A DNA stretch of 64,000 nt from Cupriavidus basilensis (GTDB lineage Bacteria; Pseudomonadota; Gammaproteobacteria; Burkholderiales; Burkholderiaceae), in NCBI RefSeq assembly GCF_000832305.1, contig NZ_CP010537.1, positions 3,472,001 through 3,536,000 on the forward strand, given 5' to 3'. Below the pieces are notes generated by a model. That model saw nothing but the letters and a program-made list of their open reading frames with translations, did no database searches and was not told the origin of the DNA. Below are positions 44,076 through 54,158 of the stretch, one piece after another. Numbering within the stretch: position 1 is the first letter of the stretch; each line of letters starts with the position of its first letter. The position numbers were made by a program, and so were the translations under genes.

Positions 44076-45803
44076 TCAGAACACCAGCTCGGCGTTGTTG
44101 CAGTCGATTCCTTGCATCCAGATGTCGGCGTAGCCTAGCTGGATGCCTAGTGCGCCTAGGAGCGGGCCAAGCACGCTGTCCAAAGCAGAGAACAAGGGCG
44201 TAAGCAGACCAGCTAGCGGCAATGGGACGTTCAATAGGTCGAGCCAGAGTACCTTGACGGCGACCGTCAGGTTCAGGTTACCCACAACATCGACCAGGAC
44301 CCCTGTGAGTGGTTGGGGTGTCCCGACCCGAGTCGTTGTGCCTGGTGCCATGCTGACAGTCGAACTGTTGACGCTGACCGCGCCGGTTCGCGCACTGCCG
44401 CTGGCGATGATGCTCACCCCCGTACCGAGAAGACTAATCCCGGTGTTGACCAAGGTGACAGGGCCCGACGCGCAGCCGCTGCCGGAGGCTGCGGCAAGGC
44501 ATGCCTTGACCAAGCCTGTGTTCACCCCCAATGTGGCACGGCAATCCGCCTTTGCGGCCGCGCACTGAATGCCCTGCAATGAGGCCGTGGCCGCCGCGAC
44601 TTCAACGTAGAGTGGCACGTTGATGCCAACGCCGGCCAAGCTGGCCACATCAATACTGATTCCGGCATCGAGTCGCAACCCCACCTGGGCCGTGTGCGCG
44701 GAAGTCTGCCAGACTCCGGGACTCAGCTGGCGCGCGGGGCCCACTGCCATCACGGGTGGCTGCACGACATAGAGCTTGGCGCCGATACTGGTAAGGCCGG
44801 GCACGCTGAGATTAGGCACATTCACCTGGATCGCCGAATTGCCATTGGCAACCTGCGCCCCGAGCATCAGCAGTTGCGCCACGTTCAGCGCCACGTCCGC
44901 CGCTGACGACGCCGCCGGCGCCAGCACGCCCAGGTTCAGCAACTGGCCCAGTCCCACGTTAGCCTTGACCCCGCTCAACCCAAGTTGCGTAGGCGGACTG
45001 CCCAGCGCCGTGGACAGCAGCGAATCCTTGCCGGCCGCGCCCAGCACGAGCGCATAGAACTGCTGGATCGACAGCGATGTCTTCAGCAAGTCGTCAATGG
45101 TGCCAACACCCAGCTTCAGGCGCAACTGGTCAAGCGTGACATTGGCGTTGAGCAAGCCTTGCCAGTCCAAAACGGACAGCTGCACCGAAGTCCCCAGCAA
45201 ACTGCCGAGCACACTGCTACCGGTATTGACGTCCAGCAACCCGCTACCTACCGAAAACGACGCCACCGGCGGACTCGCATTGGCAATCGCCTCCGCGCGC
45301 AACTGGCGCGACGCGCTGCCGGGAATCACGAACAGGATCGGCACGGTCTGGGTCACGACCACCTGCACCGCGTTTGCCGATAGCTTGGTGGTGTCGTAGC
45401 CGGCGTTGAAGTGCCGTACGGTGTCGCTCCCGGTGCTGTAAGCCGGATCCCATACGCCCAGGCAGACCCGCATGCCATCGGCATCGCTGCTGCCCGCCGC
45501 GCTGCAATTGGCAGTCGCGGTGCCGGCGTAGTCATTCTGCGTGCCCGCCGACTGCGTGGCGCTCAGCACATTGGCCGACACGGTGGCGGCAGCCGCGGCT
45601 TGCTTGAGCTGCTGCGCGCCGGCCAGCGCGGCCATGTCGGCGATCTTTTGCAACTGGCGCTGCCGGTAGAACACATGGCCAACATCGATCGAAACCAGCG
45701 AACCGATCGCAACCGTTGCCAGCAGCAGGGCGCCAAGCACACCGATGGCACCGCGCTGCCCGCGTCGGCGCCCAGCGACGAGATGCGAGCAGCAGCGACT
45801 CAT
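44076..45803 (-). CDS. tadG: TadG-like pilus assembly protein
   Basis: A 575-residue protein with a single N-terminal membrane helix (about 18-42, GAIGVLGALLLATVAIGSLVSIDVGH in part) followed by the TadE/TadG motif VFYRQRQLQKIADMAALAGAQQL, then a long extracytoplasmic region rich in Leu, Val, Gly and Ser with many degenerate beta-strand-like segments. TadG proteins take part in Tad pilus assembly. It lacks a recognisable von Willebrand domain. The start overlaps the upstream small gene as ATGA. Confidence 0.88.
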   Translation of the reverse strand: MSRCCSHLVAGRRRGQRGAIGVLGALLLATVAIGSLVSIDVGHVFYRQRQLQKIADMAALAGAQQLKQAAAAATVSANVLSATQSAGTQNDYAGTATANCSAAGSSDADGMRVCLGVWDPAYSTGSDTVRHFNAGYDTTKLSANAVQVVVTQTVPILFVIPGSASRQLRAEAIANASPPVASFSVGSGLLDVNTGSSVLGSLLGTSVQLSVLDWQGLLNANVTLDQLRLKLGVGTIDDLLKTSLSIQQFYALVLGAAGKDSLLSTALGSPPTQLGLSGVKANVGLGQLLNLGVLAPAASSAADVALNVAQLLMLGAQVANGNSAIQVNVPNLSVPGLTSIGAKLYVVQPPVMAVGPARQLSPGVWQTSAHTAQVGLRLDAGISIDVASLAGVGINVPLYVEVAAATASLQGIQCAAAKADCRATLGVNTGLVKACLAAASGSGCASGPVTLVNTGISLLGTGVSIIASGSARTGAVSVNSSTVSMAPGTTTRVGTPQPLTGVLVDVVGNLNLTVAVKVLWLDLLNVPLPLAGLLTPLFSALDSVLGPLLGALGIQLGYADIWMQGIDCNNAELVF

Positions 45804-46159
45804 CGGCCTGCCACTCCCTGCCCTGCGCCACCGCCGGAACCATTTTTCGATCCCGCCTGGCCCGTATAGAACTCGGGGATCGGATACGTGAACGTCGCCA
45901 TGTAGCGCTGGTAGGACAGGGCAGCCTGCTCCCCACGCAACACCTGCAGCTCGCCCGCCTGCGCGCCGCTGCGCTGGATCTCGAGGATGCCGCGGGTATG
46001 CGGGCCAATCTCTTGCCGGGCCGGTCGCGCCGAGGGGGTTGCAGGCGCGTCCGTCTGGGCTCCGGCGGGGAAGGCGCCCAGCCCGAGCATGGCGATCACA
46101 AGCGCCAGTCCGCTGCGCCGGGCATGGCCACGCAGGCTTCTTGTTCCGGTCTGGTTCAT
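45800..46159 (-). CDS. Small exported Tad-locus protein (DUF3613-type)
   Basis: A 119-residue protein with a signal peptide (SGLALVIAMLGLGAFPAGAQ, about 15-34). The mature part contains EIGPHTRGILEIQRSGAQAG and QRYMATFTYPIPEFYTGQ, features I associate with the DUF3613 family found in Tad loci of Burkholderiaceae. It starts at an ATG at 46159 (MNQTGTRSLRG); an in-frame upstream extension to 46240 is unlikely as it would run into tadD. Role in pilus assembly inferred from position between tadD and tadG. Confidence 0.8.
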   Translation of the reverse strand: MNQTGTRSLRGHARRSGLALVIAMLGLGAFPAGAQTDAPATPSARPARQEIGPHTRGILEIQRSGAQAGELQVLRGEQAALSYQRYMATFTYPIPEFYTGQAGSKNGSGGGAGQGVAGR

Positions 46160-46236
46160 GGAAATCTCCTGGGTTGGTGCCGTCGGCGCGGACAACGGGT
46201 ATCGGGTATTGCGAGCTTGTGCCATCCAGCGATCTC

Positions 46237-47127
46237 TCATGGCGTGGCCTGGATGATGTCGGTCAGGCGCTGATGGTTCGGGCCGGGTGTGCCGGCGGCG
46301 GCAAGCCGGGCCGATTGTGGCGCGGTCTGCGCCACGGCCTGCTGCGCGGCCACGCGCTCGCGTTGCGTGCTCGCGCGCCGGACCCGCTCCGCCTCCTGCA
46401 ACACCGCCTTGCGCGTTGCCTCGGGCAGGCCGGCCCGCTGCATCAGCGACGCCGCCTGCTCACGCTTGCCGTCGGCTGCGAGCCAGACCGCCGCGTTGCT
46501 CACCACGCGCGGATTCTTGCCATCGAGCTGCAGGGCCTGCATCACCGGCACGCGCGCTTCAGGCAGCGCGCCAGTGCGCATCAGCGCGTAGCCCAGGTCA
46601 TTGGCCACCTGTGCATTGGTGGGATCGGCACCGGCTGCCAGTTGGAACGCTGTCGCGGCGGCGGCAAAGTCGTTCCTGCGCCCGGCGATCAGGCCCAGGC
46701 CGTGGTAAGCGCGCGCCTGCACCGAAGTGCCAGCCAGGCTGCGATAGGCCTGCTCGGCAGCGGCATCCTGATTGGTCTCGCGCAACGCATCCGCGCGCAT
46801 CAGCGTCATCGCCGGCGACACGCCGAAGCGATTCTCGTAGACGTCGATATGCGCGAGCGACGCGAAGTACAGGCCCTCTTCCTGCATCTTGCCGATCAGG
46901 CCGAGGTAGACCGACTTATCGTCGTAGATGGCCCGGTCCTGCTTGTCGCGCAGTTTGGACAGCTCGACCTGGGCATCTGCCTGATCGCTCATGCGGGTGG
47001 CCAGGCTGGCGCCGCAGCCAGATAACACCGCCAGGGCCAATGCCGATGCCAGGGCGGTTAAAGCGCGTGCGGGCCAAATCGATCGATATCCCGCCTCGCT
47101 TCCTGGGCACTTGTCTTGCTTGTTCAT
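46237..47127 (-). CDS. tadD: TadD-like tetratricopeptide lipoprotein
   Basis: A 296-residue lipoprotein with signal sequence and lipobox LSGC (Cys about residue 38), followed by TPR-like helical repeats (about 90-230; EQAYRSLAGTSVQARAYHGLGLIAGRRNDF, NAQVANDLGYALMRTG, NPRVVSNAAVWLAADGKRE) and a Gln/Ala/Arg-rich C-terminus. TadD is thought to be a pilotin-like factor for assembly of the Tad secretin. Start overlaps the tadC stop by 4 nt. Confidence 0.9.
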   Translation of the reverse strand: MNKQDKCPGSEAGYRSIWPARALTALASALALAVLSGCGASLATRMSDQADAQVELSKLRDKQDRAIYDDKSVYLGLIGKMQEEGLYFASLAHIDVYENRFGVSPAMTLMRADALRETNQDAAAEQAYRSLAGTSVQARAYHGLGLIAGRRNDFAAAATAFQLAAGADPTNAQVANDLGYALMRTGALPEARVPVMQALQLDGKNPRVVSNAAVWLAADGKREQAASLMQRAGLPEATRKAVLQEAERVRRASTQRERVAAQQAVAQTAPQSARLAAAGTPGPNHQRLTDIIQATP

Positions 47128-48140
47128 TTCGATCCCCCCGACATATGCGCCAGCATTCTTATCACGCCCAAAAAGCCTGGTCCGGCCGTGATGATCAGCA
47201 ATACGGGCAGCATGGTCACCACCATGACCGCAGTCATCTTCACCGTTAGCTTCCCCACCTGTTCTTTCATGCGCGCCTTGCGCGATTCCTGCAGGCGCAA
47301 GCCGAATTGCCGCAGCGGCTCCTGAACGGCCCCGCCGAATCGATCCACCTGGCTAAGCATGGTGATCAGGTTTTTCAGGTCCTCGCTGTCGAACAGCTTC
47401 CCGATGCGCTGGAGCGTCTGGTCGCGCGACCGGCCCGAAGCAAACTGCTGGTTGGCACGCATCAGCTCAGGGCCAAGCACGCGCAGCATGCTGCCGAACT
47501 CCGCGACGATCACCTGCAGGCTCTGATCGATCGACAACCCCACACCCTGCAGCAGGCGCAGCATGTCGACCAGCACAGGCAACTCATCCTCCAGGCGCAG
47601 CATGCGGCTGCTGGCCCGACGCCGCAACGCCCATTTCGGCGCCAGGAAAAACACCGCGAACGTGACGAAGGCCCACATCGCTGCGCCCATCACCGATGTG
47701 GGCAATCGCCATGCAAAGACTCCCGCCGCCAACGCCGCCGGTAACGACAGGCGCAGTCCCCCAAATATGGCCCGGGCCTTGTCACCGTAAAAGCCACACT
47801 GCTCAAGCAAGCGCTGTTCTTCGGCCGTCACCACGGCCTTGCCCAAAGGCGACTCAAGCCAACGCTGGTCAAAGCGCTTGCCAAGCTGGCTGCCCAGCCG
47901 CGCACCAATGCGAGCGCCGGCACCTTGGGCCACAGCGGCGTTGGCCGGAGCCGTGGCCGGAGCAGTGGCGGGAGCATCCGGCACGGCGGCGGCAGCGGCC
48001 GCCTGTCGCGAGAGAGCGGCATCGATGGTCCGCTCGGCGCGGCGACGTTGCCGCCATTGCCCCACCAGCGGCAAGGCCAGGGCGGCTAGCCCGATGGCCG
48101 CCGCGCATAGGCTCAGAGAGATCAAGGTAGTGCTATCCAT
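47124..48140 (-). CDS. tadC: Tad pilus inner-membrane platform protein TadC
   Basis: A 338-residue GspF/PilC-like protein that with TadB forms the inner-membrane platform. Membrane segments lie at about 5-26, 130-150, 160-182 and 305-330; the T2SSF domain spans about 185-310 (LEDELPVLVDMLRLLQGVGLSIDQSL, FASGRSRDQTLQRIGKLFD). An Ala/Pro-rich linker (about 45-75) follows the first helix. ATG at 48140, 12 nt behind tadB. Confidence 0.95.
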   Translation of the reverse strand: MDSTTLISLSLCAAAIGLAALALPLVGQWRQRRRAERTIDAALSRQAAAAAAVPDAPATAPATAPANAAVAQGAGARIGARLGSQLGKRFDQRWLESPLGKAVVTAEEQRLLEQCGFYGDKARAIFGGLRLSLPAALAAGVFAWRLPTSVMGAAMWAFVTFAVFFLAPKWALRRRASSRMLRLEDELPVLVDMLRLLQGVGLSIDQSLQVIVAEFGSMLRVLGPELMRANQQFASGRSRDQTLQRIGKLFDSEDLKNLITMLSQVDRFGGAVQEPLRQFGLRLQESRKARMKEQVGKLTVKMTAVMVVTMLPVLLIITAGPGFLGVIRMLAHMSGGSK

Positions 48141-48152
48141 GGTCCCTTGTTC

Positions 48153-49079
48153 CTATACCGACTTGGCCAGGCGATAGAGCATGGCCGCTCCCATCACTTC
48201 CAGTATCACGGCAACCAGCAATAGCGTCTTGCCGGCCGGGTCGCGCCACATCATCATGATGTAGGCGGCATTCATCACGAACATCAACCCGGCCACCACC
48301 ATCGGCAGCAAGCCGAGCACCCAGGCCGACAACCGCGTCTCGGACGACAGCGCATGCAGTTCCTGCTGCGCTTGCTGGCGGTCTCGCATGAAGGCGGCGG
48401 TACGCTCCATGACAATGTCCGCGCGGCCGCCGTAGCGCACCGCGAGACGCAACACGGAAGACAGCAGCATCAGTTCGTCAACCTGGTAGATCCGCGCGAC
48501 CTGCAAGACCGCCTGATCCAGTTCCTTGCCTGCGCGCTGCAAGTGGATGGCCTGCACCAGGCACTGGCGCAATGGCGCCTCGGTGTTGCCGATGGCAGCC
48601 TGAAAGGCCGAAGGCACACTGCTGCCGATGCTCATCATCCGGACTACCGCATCAAGAAACGATGGCAACTGCTGGCGAAGTCTCTGCCCGGTACGACGGG
48701 CTCGGTTCCAGAGCATGAAATAAAGGATCGCCACCCCGATCGACAACGCGGCCACTGCGGCCAGCCAGCCGCCCATGGCAACGCCCACGAGCCCTAAGGC
48801 GATGATGGAACCACCCCACAGCGCATAAGTGCGCCGCGTCGGCGCCAAGTCCGCACGGCGCAGGAAATCCGCCCACTTGCGCCGCAAGTCGTGCTGCTTC
48901 TTGCCGGCTTGCGGCTCTGGCGTAGTCGCATAGCGTGCCTTGACCTGCTCGGTCTGCGCTTGCAAGAACGCGCGTGCGCTCTCTTCCTGCGCGCGCGCCT
49001 TGGCGCTGGACAGCAGCAGCAGGCCCAGTCCCAGCAAAACGAGAGCGGCCGCGGCAACGACCAGCGCTGCGCTAGACAT
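48153..49079 (-). CDS. tadB: Tad pilus inner-membrane platform protein TadB
   Basis: A 308-residue GspF-like partner of TadC. It has an N-terminal membrane helix (about 3-24), two more around residues 90-135, a T2SSF domain (about 145-270; [23 protein letters not shown]) and two C-terminal helices. The start is the ATG at 49079, overlapping the tadA stop by 8 nt; a longer frame upstream to 49151 lies entirely in tadA and is rejected. Confidence 0.95.
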   Translation of the reverse strand: MSSAALVVAAAALVLLGLGLLLLSSAKARAQEESARAFLQAQTEQVKARYATTPEPQAGKKQHDLRRKWADFLRRADLAPTRRTYALWGGSIIALGLVGVAMGGWLAAVAALSIGVAILYFMLWNRARRTGQRLRQQLPSFLDAVVRMMSIGSSVPSAFQAAIGNTEAPLRQCLVQAIHLQRAGKELDQAVLQVARIYQVDELMLLSSVLRLAVRYGGRADIVMERTAAFMRDRQQAQQELHALSSETRLSAWVLGLLPMVVAGLMFVMNAAYIMMMWRDPAGKTLLLVAVILEVMGAAMLYRLAKSV

Positions 49080-50388
49080 CGAAGCGGTCGTCCAGGCCAA
49101 AGTTGGCCGGGCGCATGCGCGCCAGCTTGGGCGAATGCGGCAGGATGCCAAGCGAGAGCCAGCGGTCTACCTCGTTGCCGTCAGGGCCGACGAACGGCTC
49201 GTGGCGGAACAGCTCCTGGGTCGAGATGATGTTGTCGCCAAGGCCAGTGACTTCCGTGATCGAGAGGATGCGGCGCTTGCCATTGGAGAGCCGGCCGATC
49301 TGCACGATAAAGTCGATGGCATTGGCAATCTGCCGGCGCAGGCTGGCCTCGCTGCCCTGGAAGCCGGCAAAGCCGGCCAGCATCTCCAGGCGGTACAAGC
49401 ACTCGCGCGGGCTGCTCGAGTGGATGGTGCCCATGGAGCCATCGTGCCCCGTGCTCATGGCCTGCAGCATTTCCAGCACCTCGCCGCCGCGCACCTCGCC
49501 CACGATGATGCGGTCGGGCCGCATCCGCAGGCTGTTGCGCAGCAGGTCGCGGATCGACACCACGCCCGTGCCTTCGAAGCCGCCGGGGCGGCTCTCCAGC
49601 CGCACCACGTGCGGATGGTTGAGCGCCAGTTCCGCCGTGTCCTCGATGGTGATCACACGCTCGCCGTCAGGCACATAGGTGGCCAGCGCATTGAGCAGCG
49701 ACGTCTTGCCCGAGCTGGTGCCGCCGCTGACAAGGATGTTGCAGCGCGCCTTTACGGCAGCTTCGAGCAGTTCGTTGACCTCGGGGCTCATGGTGCCCAA
49801 GCCTTGCAGGTCCGCGGGCGTCAGCGGGTCCTTGCGGAACTTGCGGATCGACACCACCGGGCCGGCCAGCGCCAGCGGGGGAATCACCACATTGATGCGC
49901 CCGCCATCCGGCAGGCGTGCGTCGACCATGGGGTTGGACTCATCCAGCCGCCGCCCGATCGGCGCCAGGATGCGGCGCACGATGCGCAGCAGATGCCCAC
50001 TATCGGCAAAGCGCACGGGAATGCGCTCCAGCACGCCGTGCCGGGAGACGTAGACGTCCAGGTGCCCGTTGACCAGGATGTCTTCCACCGCCGGGTCGTT
50101 AAGCAAGTCCTCGATCGGGCCGAAGCCCGCCAGCTCCTTGGTCAGCGCCTCGGCGATCTGACGCAGCTCGGCCTCGTTGATGGGAATGCGGCGCAGCCGC
50201 GTGAAGCTCTCCAGCTCCAGGTCGACAAAGCGGTTGATCGCGGTTCGCGACCAGCGGCCGAACTCCGCGCCCAGCTCCTCGATGCGGGTGAGCAGATGCT
50301 CATGGGCCGCTTCCTTGATGTTCTGGAATTCCTGCGAAGCAGGAAAGGGCGCGGCGGAGTTATCGGAGAATTCGATGGCTTGCGACAT
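49072..50388 (-). CDS. tadA: Tad pilus assembly/retraction ATPase TadA (CpaF)
   Basis: Hexameric secretion ATPase powering Flp pilus extension (and in related systems retraction). The 438-residue protein has an N-terminal helical domain, Walker [11 protein letters not shown] (about 230-239), Asp-box [10 protein letters not shown], Walker [17 protein letters not shown] and His box [17 protein letters not shown] at 50388, immediately behind tadZ (stop and start two bases apart). Confidence 0.97.
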   Translation of the reverse strand: MSQAIEFSDNSAAPFPASQEFQNIKEAAHEHLLTRIEELGAEFGRWSRTAINRFVDLELESFTRLRRIPINEAELRQIAEALTKELAGFGPIEDLLNDPAVEDILVNGHLDVYVSRHGVLERIPVRFADSGHLLRIVRRILAPIGRRLDESNPMVDARLPDGGRINVVIPPLALAGPVVSIRKFRKDPLTPADLQGLGTMSPEVNELLEAAVKARCNILVSGGTSSGKTSLLNALATYVPDGERVITIEDTAELALNHPHVVRLESRPGGFEGTGVVSIRDLLRNSLRMRPDRIIVGEVRGGEVLEMLQAMSTGHDGSMGTIHSSSPRECLYRLEMLAGFAGFQGSEASLRRQIANAIDFIVQIGRLSNGKRRILSITEVTGLGDNIISTQELFRHEPFVGPDGNEVDRWLSLGILPHSPKLARMRPANFGLDDRFDV

Positions 50389-50389
50389 G

Positions 50390-51649
50390 TCAGTTCCCAG
50401 CCCGCTCAGCGCGTATCACGCGCATGGCGCGTAGCGCTTCGGGCAGTTTTTCTTTTACCCGGCCCAGCAAGCCAGCTTCGCTTGCAGTGCCGGCACGGTA
50501 TCCCAGCCGATCCACCAACTGGCCAATGGCACGGACATAGGGATCGGCGGGGCTGTCATCGGCCAGCACCACGCCACGGTTGAGCGCCAGCACCAGCGGC
50601 TCGCGCCGGTCGGGCAAGGTGCCAACCGATGGCGCCTCCAGGCGCTGCGCGATCTGCTGGGCATCCACGCCCAGGCGCGCCTCGAAGCGCGAGACCAGCA
50701 AGTGCAGGTCATCGCGCTCCACCTCGCGCTTCTTCAACTCCTGGAGCAACTCCGCGGCCGAGACGATGGCGCCCACGCTTTGGTCCACCACCAACACCAC
50801 CATGTCGGCGGCCTTGACCAGGTGTGCCATGAAATCGACATTGCTAAAGCCGCCCAGGTCCACCACCTGCAGGTCAAAAAAAGCGCGCAGGCGATTGAGC
50901 AGCCCAAGCGCCTCCATGAACGAGATATCCCGCATCTCCGCCAGGGTGGCCGGCAGCGGCAACACGGCCACGCCACTGCCGTGGCGCGCCAGCGCGGTCT
51001 GCACGAAGACCTGGTCGAAGCGCCGCAGGTTGCGCACGCCTTCGACGAAGTGAAAGCCGGGGCTGATGTTCATGTACAACGAGCCGTCGCGCGACGGCAG
51101 CCCCAGGTCCATCAACAGCACTTCGCCATGGCTACGCTTGCGCACCGCCGCCGCAAGGTTGGTAGCCAGCGTGGTCGCGCCCACGCCCACGCGCGCGCCA
51201 AGCACCGCCACGACCTTGCCCCGTCGCGCCGGCTCCGCGTGGCCGCGCACCGCCAGCAGCCTGCGCACGATCTCGATCGCGCCAGCCGGCGGCGCCGTCA
51301 TGTCGATAAAGTCCTTGGCGCCGGCCCGCAGCGCGGCCAGCATGATGTCCGGCTCGCCCGCGTTGCCCACCGCCACCAGCGGCAGCCCCGGGTACAGCTT
51401 CGTCACATGCTCGGCCAGCCGGCTTGACGCCAGCGCCTGCTCCCGCGAAAAATGCAGGAAGACCATGCCGGGATTGACCGTGGCGATCTGCTCCACGAAG
51501 GCATCCTGCGGGCCAGCCTCGACGACCAGCCGGCCCAGGTTGCCGAGCGCGTTGGCCAGCCATTGGCGCGGCTCCGGCTGTGTGGTATTGAACAGGAAGA
51601 AGTCCATCTGACCCCGCCTTGCGCCGTCGTCCTGCTTGCCCAATGTCAT
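50390..51649 (-). CDS. tadZ: Tad pilus localisation protein TadZ/CpaE
   Basis: ParA/MinD-superfamily protein that positions the Tad apparatus. The 419-residue product has an N-terminal receiver-like domain (about 15-140, lacking an obvious phosphoacceptor pattern) and an atypical ATPase domain. The deviant Walker A reads GARVGVGATTLATN, with neither signature lysine, so ATP hydrolysis is doubtful, as in other CpaE/TadZ proteins. ATG at 51649 overlaps the rcpA stop (ATGA); an internal ATG at 51607 is an alternative. Confidence 0.93.
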   Translation of the reverse strand: MTLGKQDDGARRGQMDFFLFNTTQPEPRQWLANALGNLGRLVVEAGPQDAFVEQIATVNPGMVFLHFSREQALASSRLAEHVTKLYPGLPLVAVGNAGEPDIMLAALRAGAKDFIDMTAPPAGAIEIVRRLLAVRGHAEPARRGKVVAVLGARVGVGATTLATNLAAAVRKRSHGEVLLMDLGLPSRDGSLYMNISPGFHFVEGVRNLRRFDQVFVQTALARHGSGVAVLPLPATLAEMRDISFMEALGLLNRLRAFFDLQVVDLGGFSNVDFMAHLVKAADMVVLVVDQSVGAIVSAAELLQELKKREVERDDLHLLVSRFEARLGVDAQQIAQRLEAPSVGTLPDRREPLVLALNRGVVLADDSPADPYVRAIGQLVDRLGYRAGTASEAGLLGRVKEKLPEALRAMRVIRAERAGN

Positions 51650-53007
51650 TTTGAAAACCCTGGCAGCGTCGGATCGACGTATTCGCCAAGCACATACCAC
51701 CCCCACACATTGGGGTTGCCGCTGGTGCGCCCATCCTCGCTGACCGCGGCCACGGCCGCCGCGCCCTTGGCGAGCGGGCGCACCAGGCGCGGCGTGACCA
51801 CGATCATCAGCTCGCGGTCTTCCTGGTTGAAATTCAGGTTGCGAAAGAAGGTACCGATGATCGGCAGGTCGCCGAGGAAAGGCACCTTGTTGACGTTGCT
51901 GACCGTGGTACGGCTGACCAGCCCGCCAATCACGAAGCTCTCGCCATCGCCGAGTTCCACCGTGGTGTCGGCGCGGCGGGTGACGATGGCAGGCACCATG
52001 GCGCCGTTGATCGATATGCCGCGCGACGGATCGAGATCACTGGCTTCAGGCGCCACCTTCAATGCAATGCGATCCTTGGCCAGCACGGTGGGCGTCACGG
52101 TCAGGCCAATGCCGAAGGGCTTGAACTGGATGGTGGTCGTGCCAAGTGCCTGCGGCACCGGGATCGGGATCTCCCCGCCGGCAAGAAAGCTCGCGCTCTG
52201 CCCGGACAGCGCCACCAGGCTCGGCTCGGCCAGCACGCGCGCCATGCCATTGCTTTCCAGCAGGCTCAGGTTGGCGAAGATCCCGCGCGAGAATGACGCC
52301 GCGACAAGATTGAAGGCACTACTCATCGGCGAGCTGATGTCGGCACTGAACGAACCCGGCGTGGAGTCCGTTCGCGGTGTGAAAGTGAACTTGTTCAGCG
52401 ACGACGGGGAGAACGTGCCAAAGGCGAAGCCGCCGTTGTTCCGGTAGAAATTGAACCCCACCTCCTTGAGCACGGTCTTGCTGACCTCGACCACCTTCAC
52501 GTCGACCTGCACCGTGCTGCTGACCGCAATCGTGGAGCGATCGATCACCACACCACCCTTGCCTTCGGCGGTAGCGGTGGCCGAGCGCGCTGCCAGTTGC
52601 GCGCGCAGCGAAGCCTGCGCATCGCGCGCCTGCCCGCTGATCAAAGCGCCGCCGCCCGATACGGCCACGTCGGGATCGCCGGGCTCGCCTCGCGTCGCAT
52701 CCACTTGCACCCGGTAGGTTTGCGCGGCTTCGCCACGCGGCCAGACCATCAGCTCGGTGGCGCCGGGCTTCTTGGCGACCACCAGCACGCCGTTGGCACC
52801 CGAGCCGCTCTTTAGCAGCAACCCATCCGCCACGGCAGGATTGCCGATCGCCACGCGTTCAAGTGGCTTGTGCAGACGTAGCTCACGCTGGCTACCCACC
52901 ACCAGCTTCAGATCGCGCACGCCGCCATCGGCCTGCTGCGCCCACGCCGCTGGGACGGTGCAGCAGACGGCCAGGATGGTGGCGGCCCCGGCAAGAATGG
53001 ATTTCAT
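51646..53007 (-). CDS. rcpA: Tad pilus outer-membrane secretin RcpA/CpaC
   Basis: Forms the outer-membrane channel for the Flp pilus. The 453-residue precursor has a signal peptide (ILAGAATILAVCCTVPAAWAQ, about 4-24), an N-terminal pilus-assembly domain (about 30-110; VVGSQRELRLHKPLERVAIG) and a C-terminal secretin domain (about 200-415) with typical motifs VLAEPSLVALSGQSASFLAGGE and NKVPFLGDLPIIGTFFR. ATG at 53007; an in-frame extension to 53088 is not signal-like. Confidence 0.96.
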   Translation of the reverse strand: MKSILAGAATILAVCCTVPAAWAQQADGGVRDLKLVVGSQRELRLHKPLERVAIGNPAVADGLLLKSGSGANGVLVVAKKPGATELMVWPRGEAAQTYRVQVDATRGEPGDPDVAVSGGGALISGQARDAQASLRAQLAARSATATAEGKGGVVIDRSTIAVSSTVQVDVKVVEVSKTVLKEVGFNFYRNNGGFAFGTFSPSSLNKFTFTPRTDSTPGSFSADISSPMSSAFNLVAASFSRGIFANLSLLESNGMARVLAEPSLVALSGQSASFLAGGEIPIPVPQALGTTTIQFKPFGIGLTVTPTVLAKDRIALKVAPEASDLDPSRGISINGAMVPAIVTRRADTTVELGDGESFVIGGLVSRTTVSNVNKVPFLGDLPIIGTFFRNLNFNQEDRELMIVVTPRLVRPLAKGAAAVAAVSEDGRTSGNPNVWGWYVLGEYVDPTLPGFSK

Positions 53008-53104
53008 CAATCGACTATCCAGAAGTAACACTGAAAACACCAATCCAAGCGCAATCCGGCGGGCCTGCACGAGGCATGCATCGACCACGGCAGCATGCCT
53101 GGCC

Positions 53105-54076
53105 TCATTCGATCTCGCGCTTGCCGCCGCGGATCATCTCAACACTGTTTTGCGCGACGCTGCTCGCGATCGCGCCATGAGGGCGCTGCGCGATGGCTGC
53201 GGGTGCCGGGACAGGCGATGGCGCCGCCTTGACCGGAAGCGCTTCACCCCGTGCCCCGCCGGCGATCCCTGTCAGCGCAACGCCTGCCATTGCGCGATCG
53301 GATGGCGCCAGCGCTGCGGCAGGCACCCCGCCTTTTGCCTGCGTCTTTGCCTGCAATACCGGCGCGGGATCCTCAAACAAGCCTTCAGTGGGAACATCCG
53401 GATCATCGGGATTGCGCAAGGCCAGCAACAGGCGCCCGGTTTGCTGTGCGATGGCCAGCTTGCCGACGTTGGCCACCGGCACTGCCAGTACGGCGGTCTT
53501 CGCGCCTTCGCGGCGCGCCATCATTTGCTCGGGCGGGGGCTTGGCGGCTTCATTGACCGTACCCGCGCCATAGGCCAGCACGCGCAGGCGCGCGAGCAGC
53601 ATGCGTGCCTGGCTGCCTGTGATCTCCTGGCCATCGCGGCGGAACACCGCGAACACATCGACAAAGTCGCCCGGCTGCACCTGGTTGCCAACGCCAATCA
53701 CTTCATCGACCGCGACCGCCACCGCGCGCTCGCCCTCTTTCACCTGGGTGGCAAGGCCCGCCAGCAGCTGGCTTTCGAGTACCGGCACGTTCGCGCCGAT
53801 GCCAACCAACGGCACCTGGCCTGCCACGCGGGCCACCTCGGTGTAGGCCCCAGCCGGATTGATGGGTAACTGCTCTACTTTGAGGGCGTCGACGGGGACT
53901 GGCTTGCCGGCTTCAATCGGCTTCACTGTGACCACCACCGGATACGACTGCGCGCTTGCGGCCACGGGCTCCGCTGGTTTGGCCGGCGTACGCGCCACGC
54001 GCCACGCGAGCAGCGCCAGCAACGCGGCAAGGACGAGCAGCGCGATGGCAAGCACGCGGATCTGTTTGCTGGTCAT
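53105..54076 (-). CDS. rcpC: Tad pilus assembly protein RcpC/CpaB
   Basis: A 323-residue periplasmic protein anchored by an N-terminal helix (MTSKQIRVLAIALLVLAAL). It contains an SAF domain (about 35-105; VVTVKPIEAGKPVPVDALKVEQLP, VLESQLL), which may bind peptidoglycan and stabilise the secretin, and a CpaB-type region (GDFVDVFAVFR). The C-terminal 80 residues are low-complexity Ala/Pro-rich. ATG at 54076. Confidence 0.94.
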   Translation of the reverse strand: MTSKQIRVLAIALLVLAALLALLAWRVARTPAKPAEPVAASAQSYPVVVTVKPIEAGKPVPVDALKVEQLPINPAGAYTEVARVAGQVPLVGIGANVPVLESQLLAGLATQVKEGERAVAVAVDEVIGVGNQVQPGDFVDVFAVFRRDGQEITGSQARMLLARLRVLAYGAGTVNEAAKPPPEQMMARREGAKTAVLAVPVANVGKLAIAQQTGRLLLALRNPDDPDVPTEGLFEDPAPVLQAKTQAKGGVPAAALAPSDRAMAGVALTGIAGGARGEALPVKAAPSPVPAPAAIAQRPHGAIASSVAQNSVEMIRGGKREIE

Positions 54077-54158
54077 GCTAAATCTCTGGTTTGGATAAAT
54101 GGAATCTGGCTTGGGCACATGTCGACAAACGGCGTTCGCTCGTGGCGTGGGCAGATCC

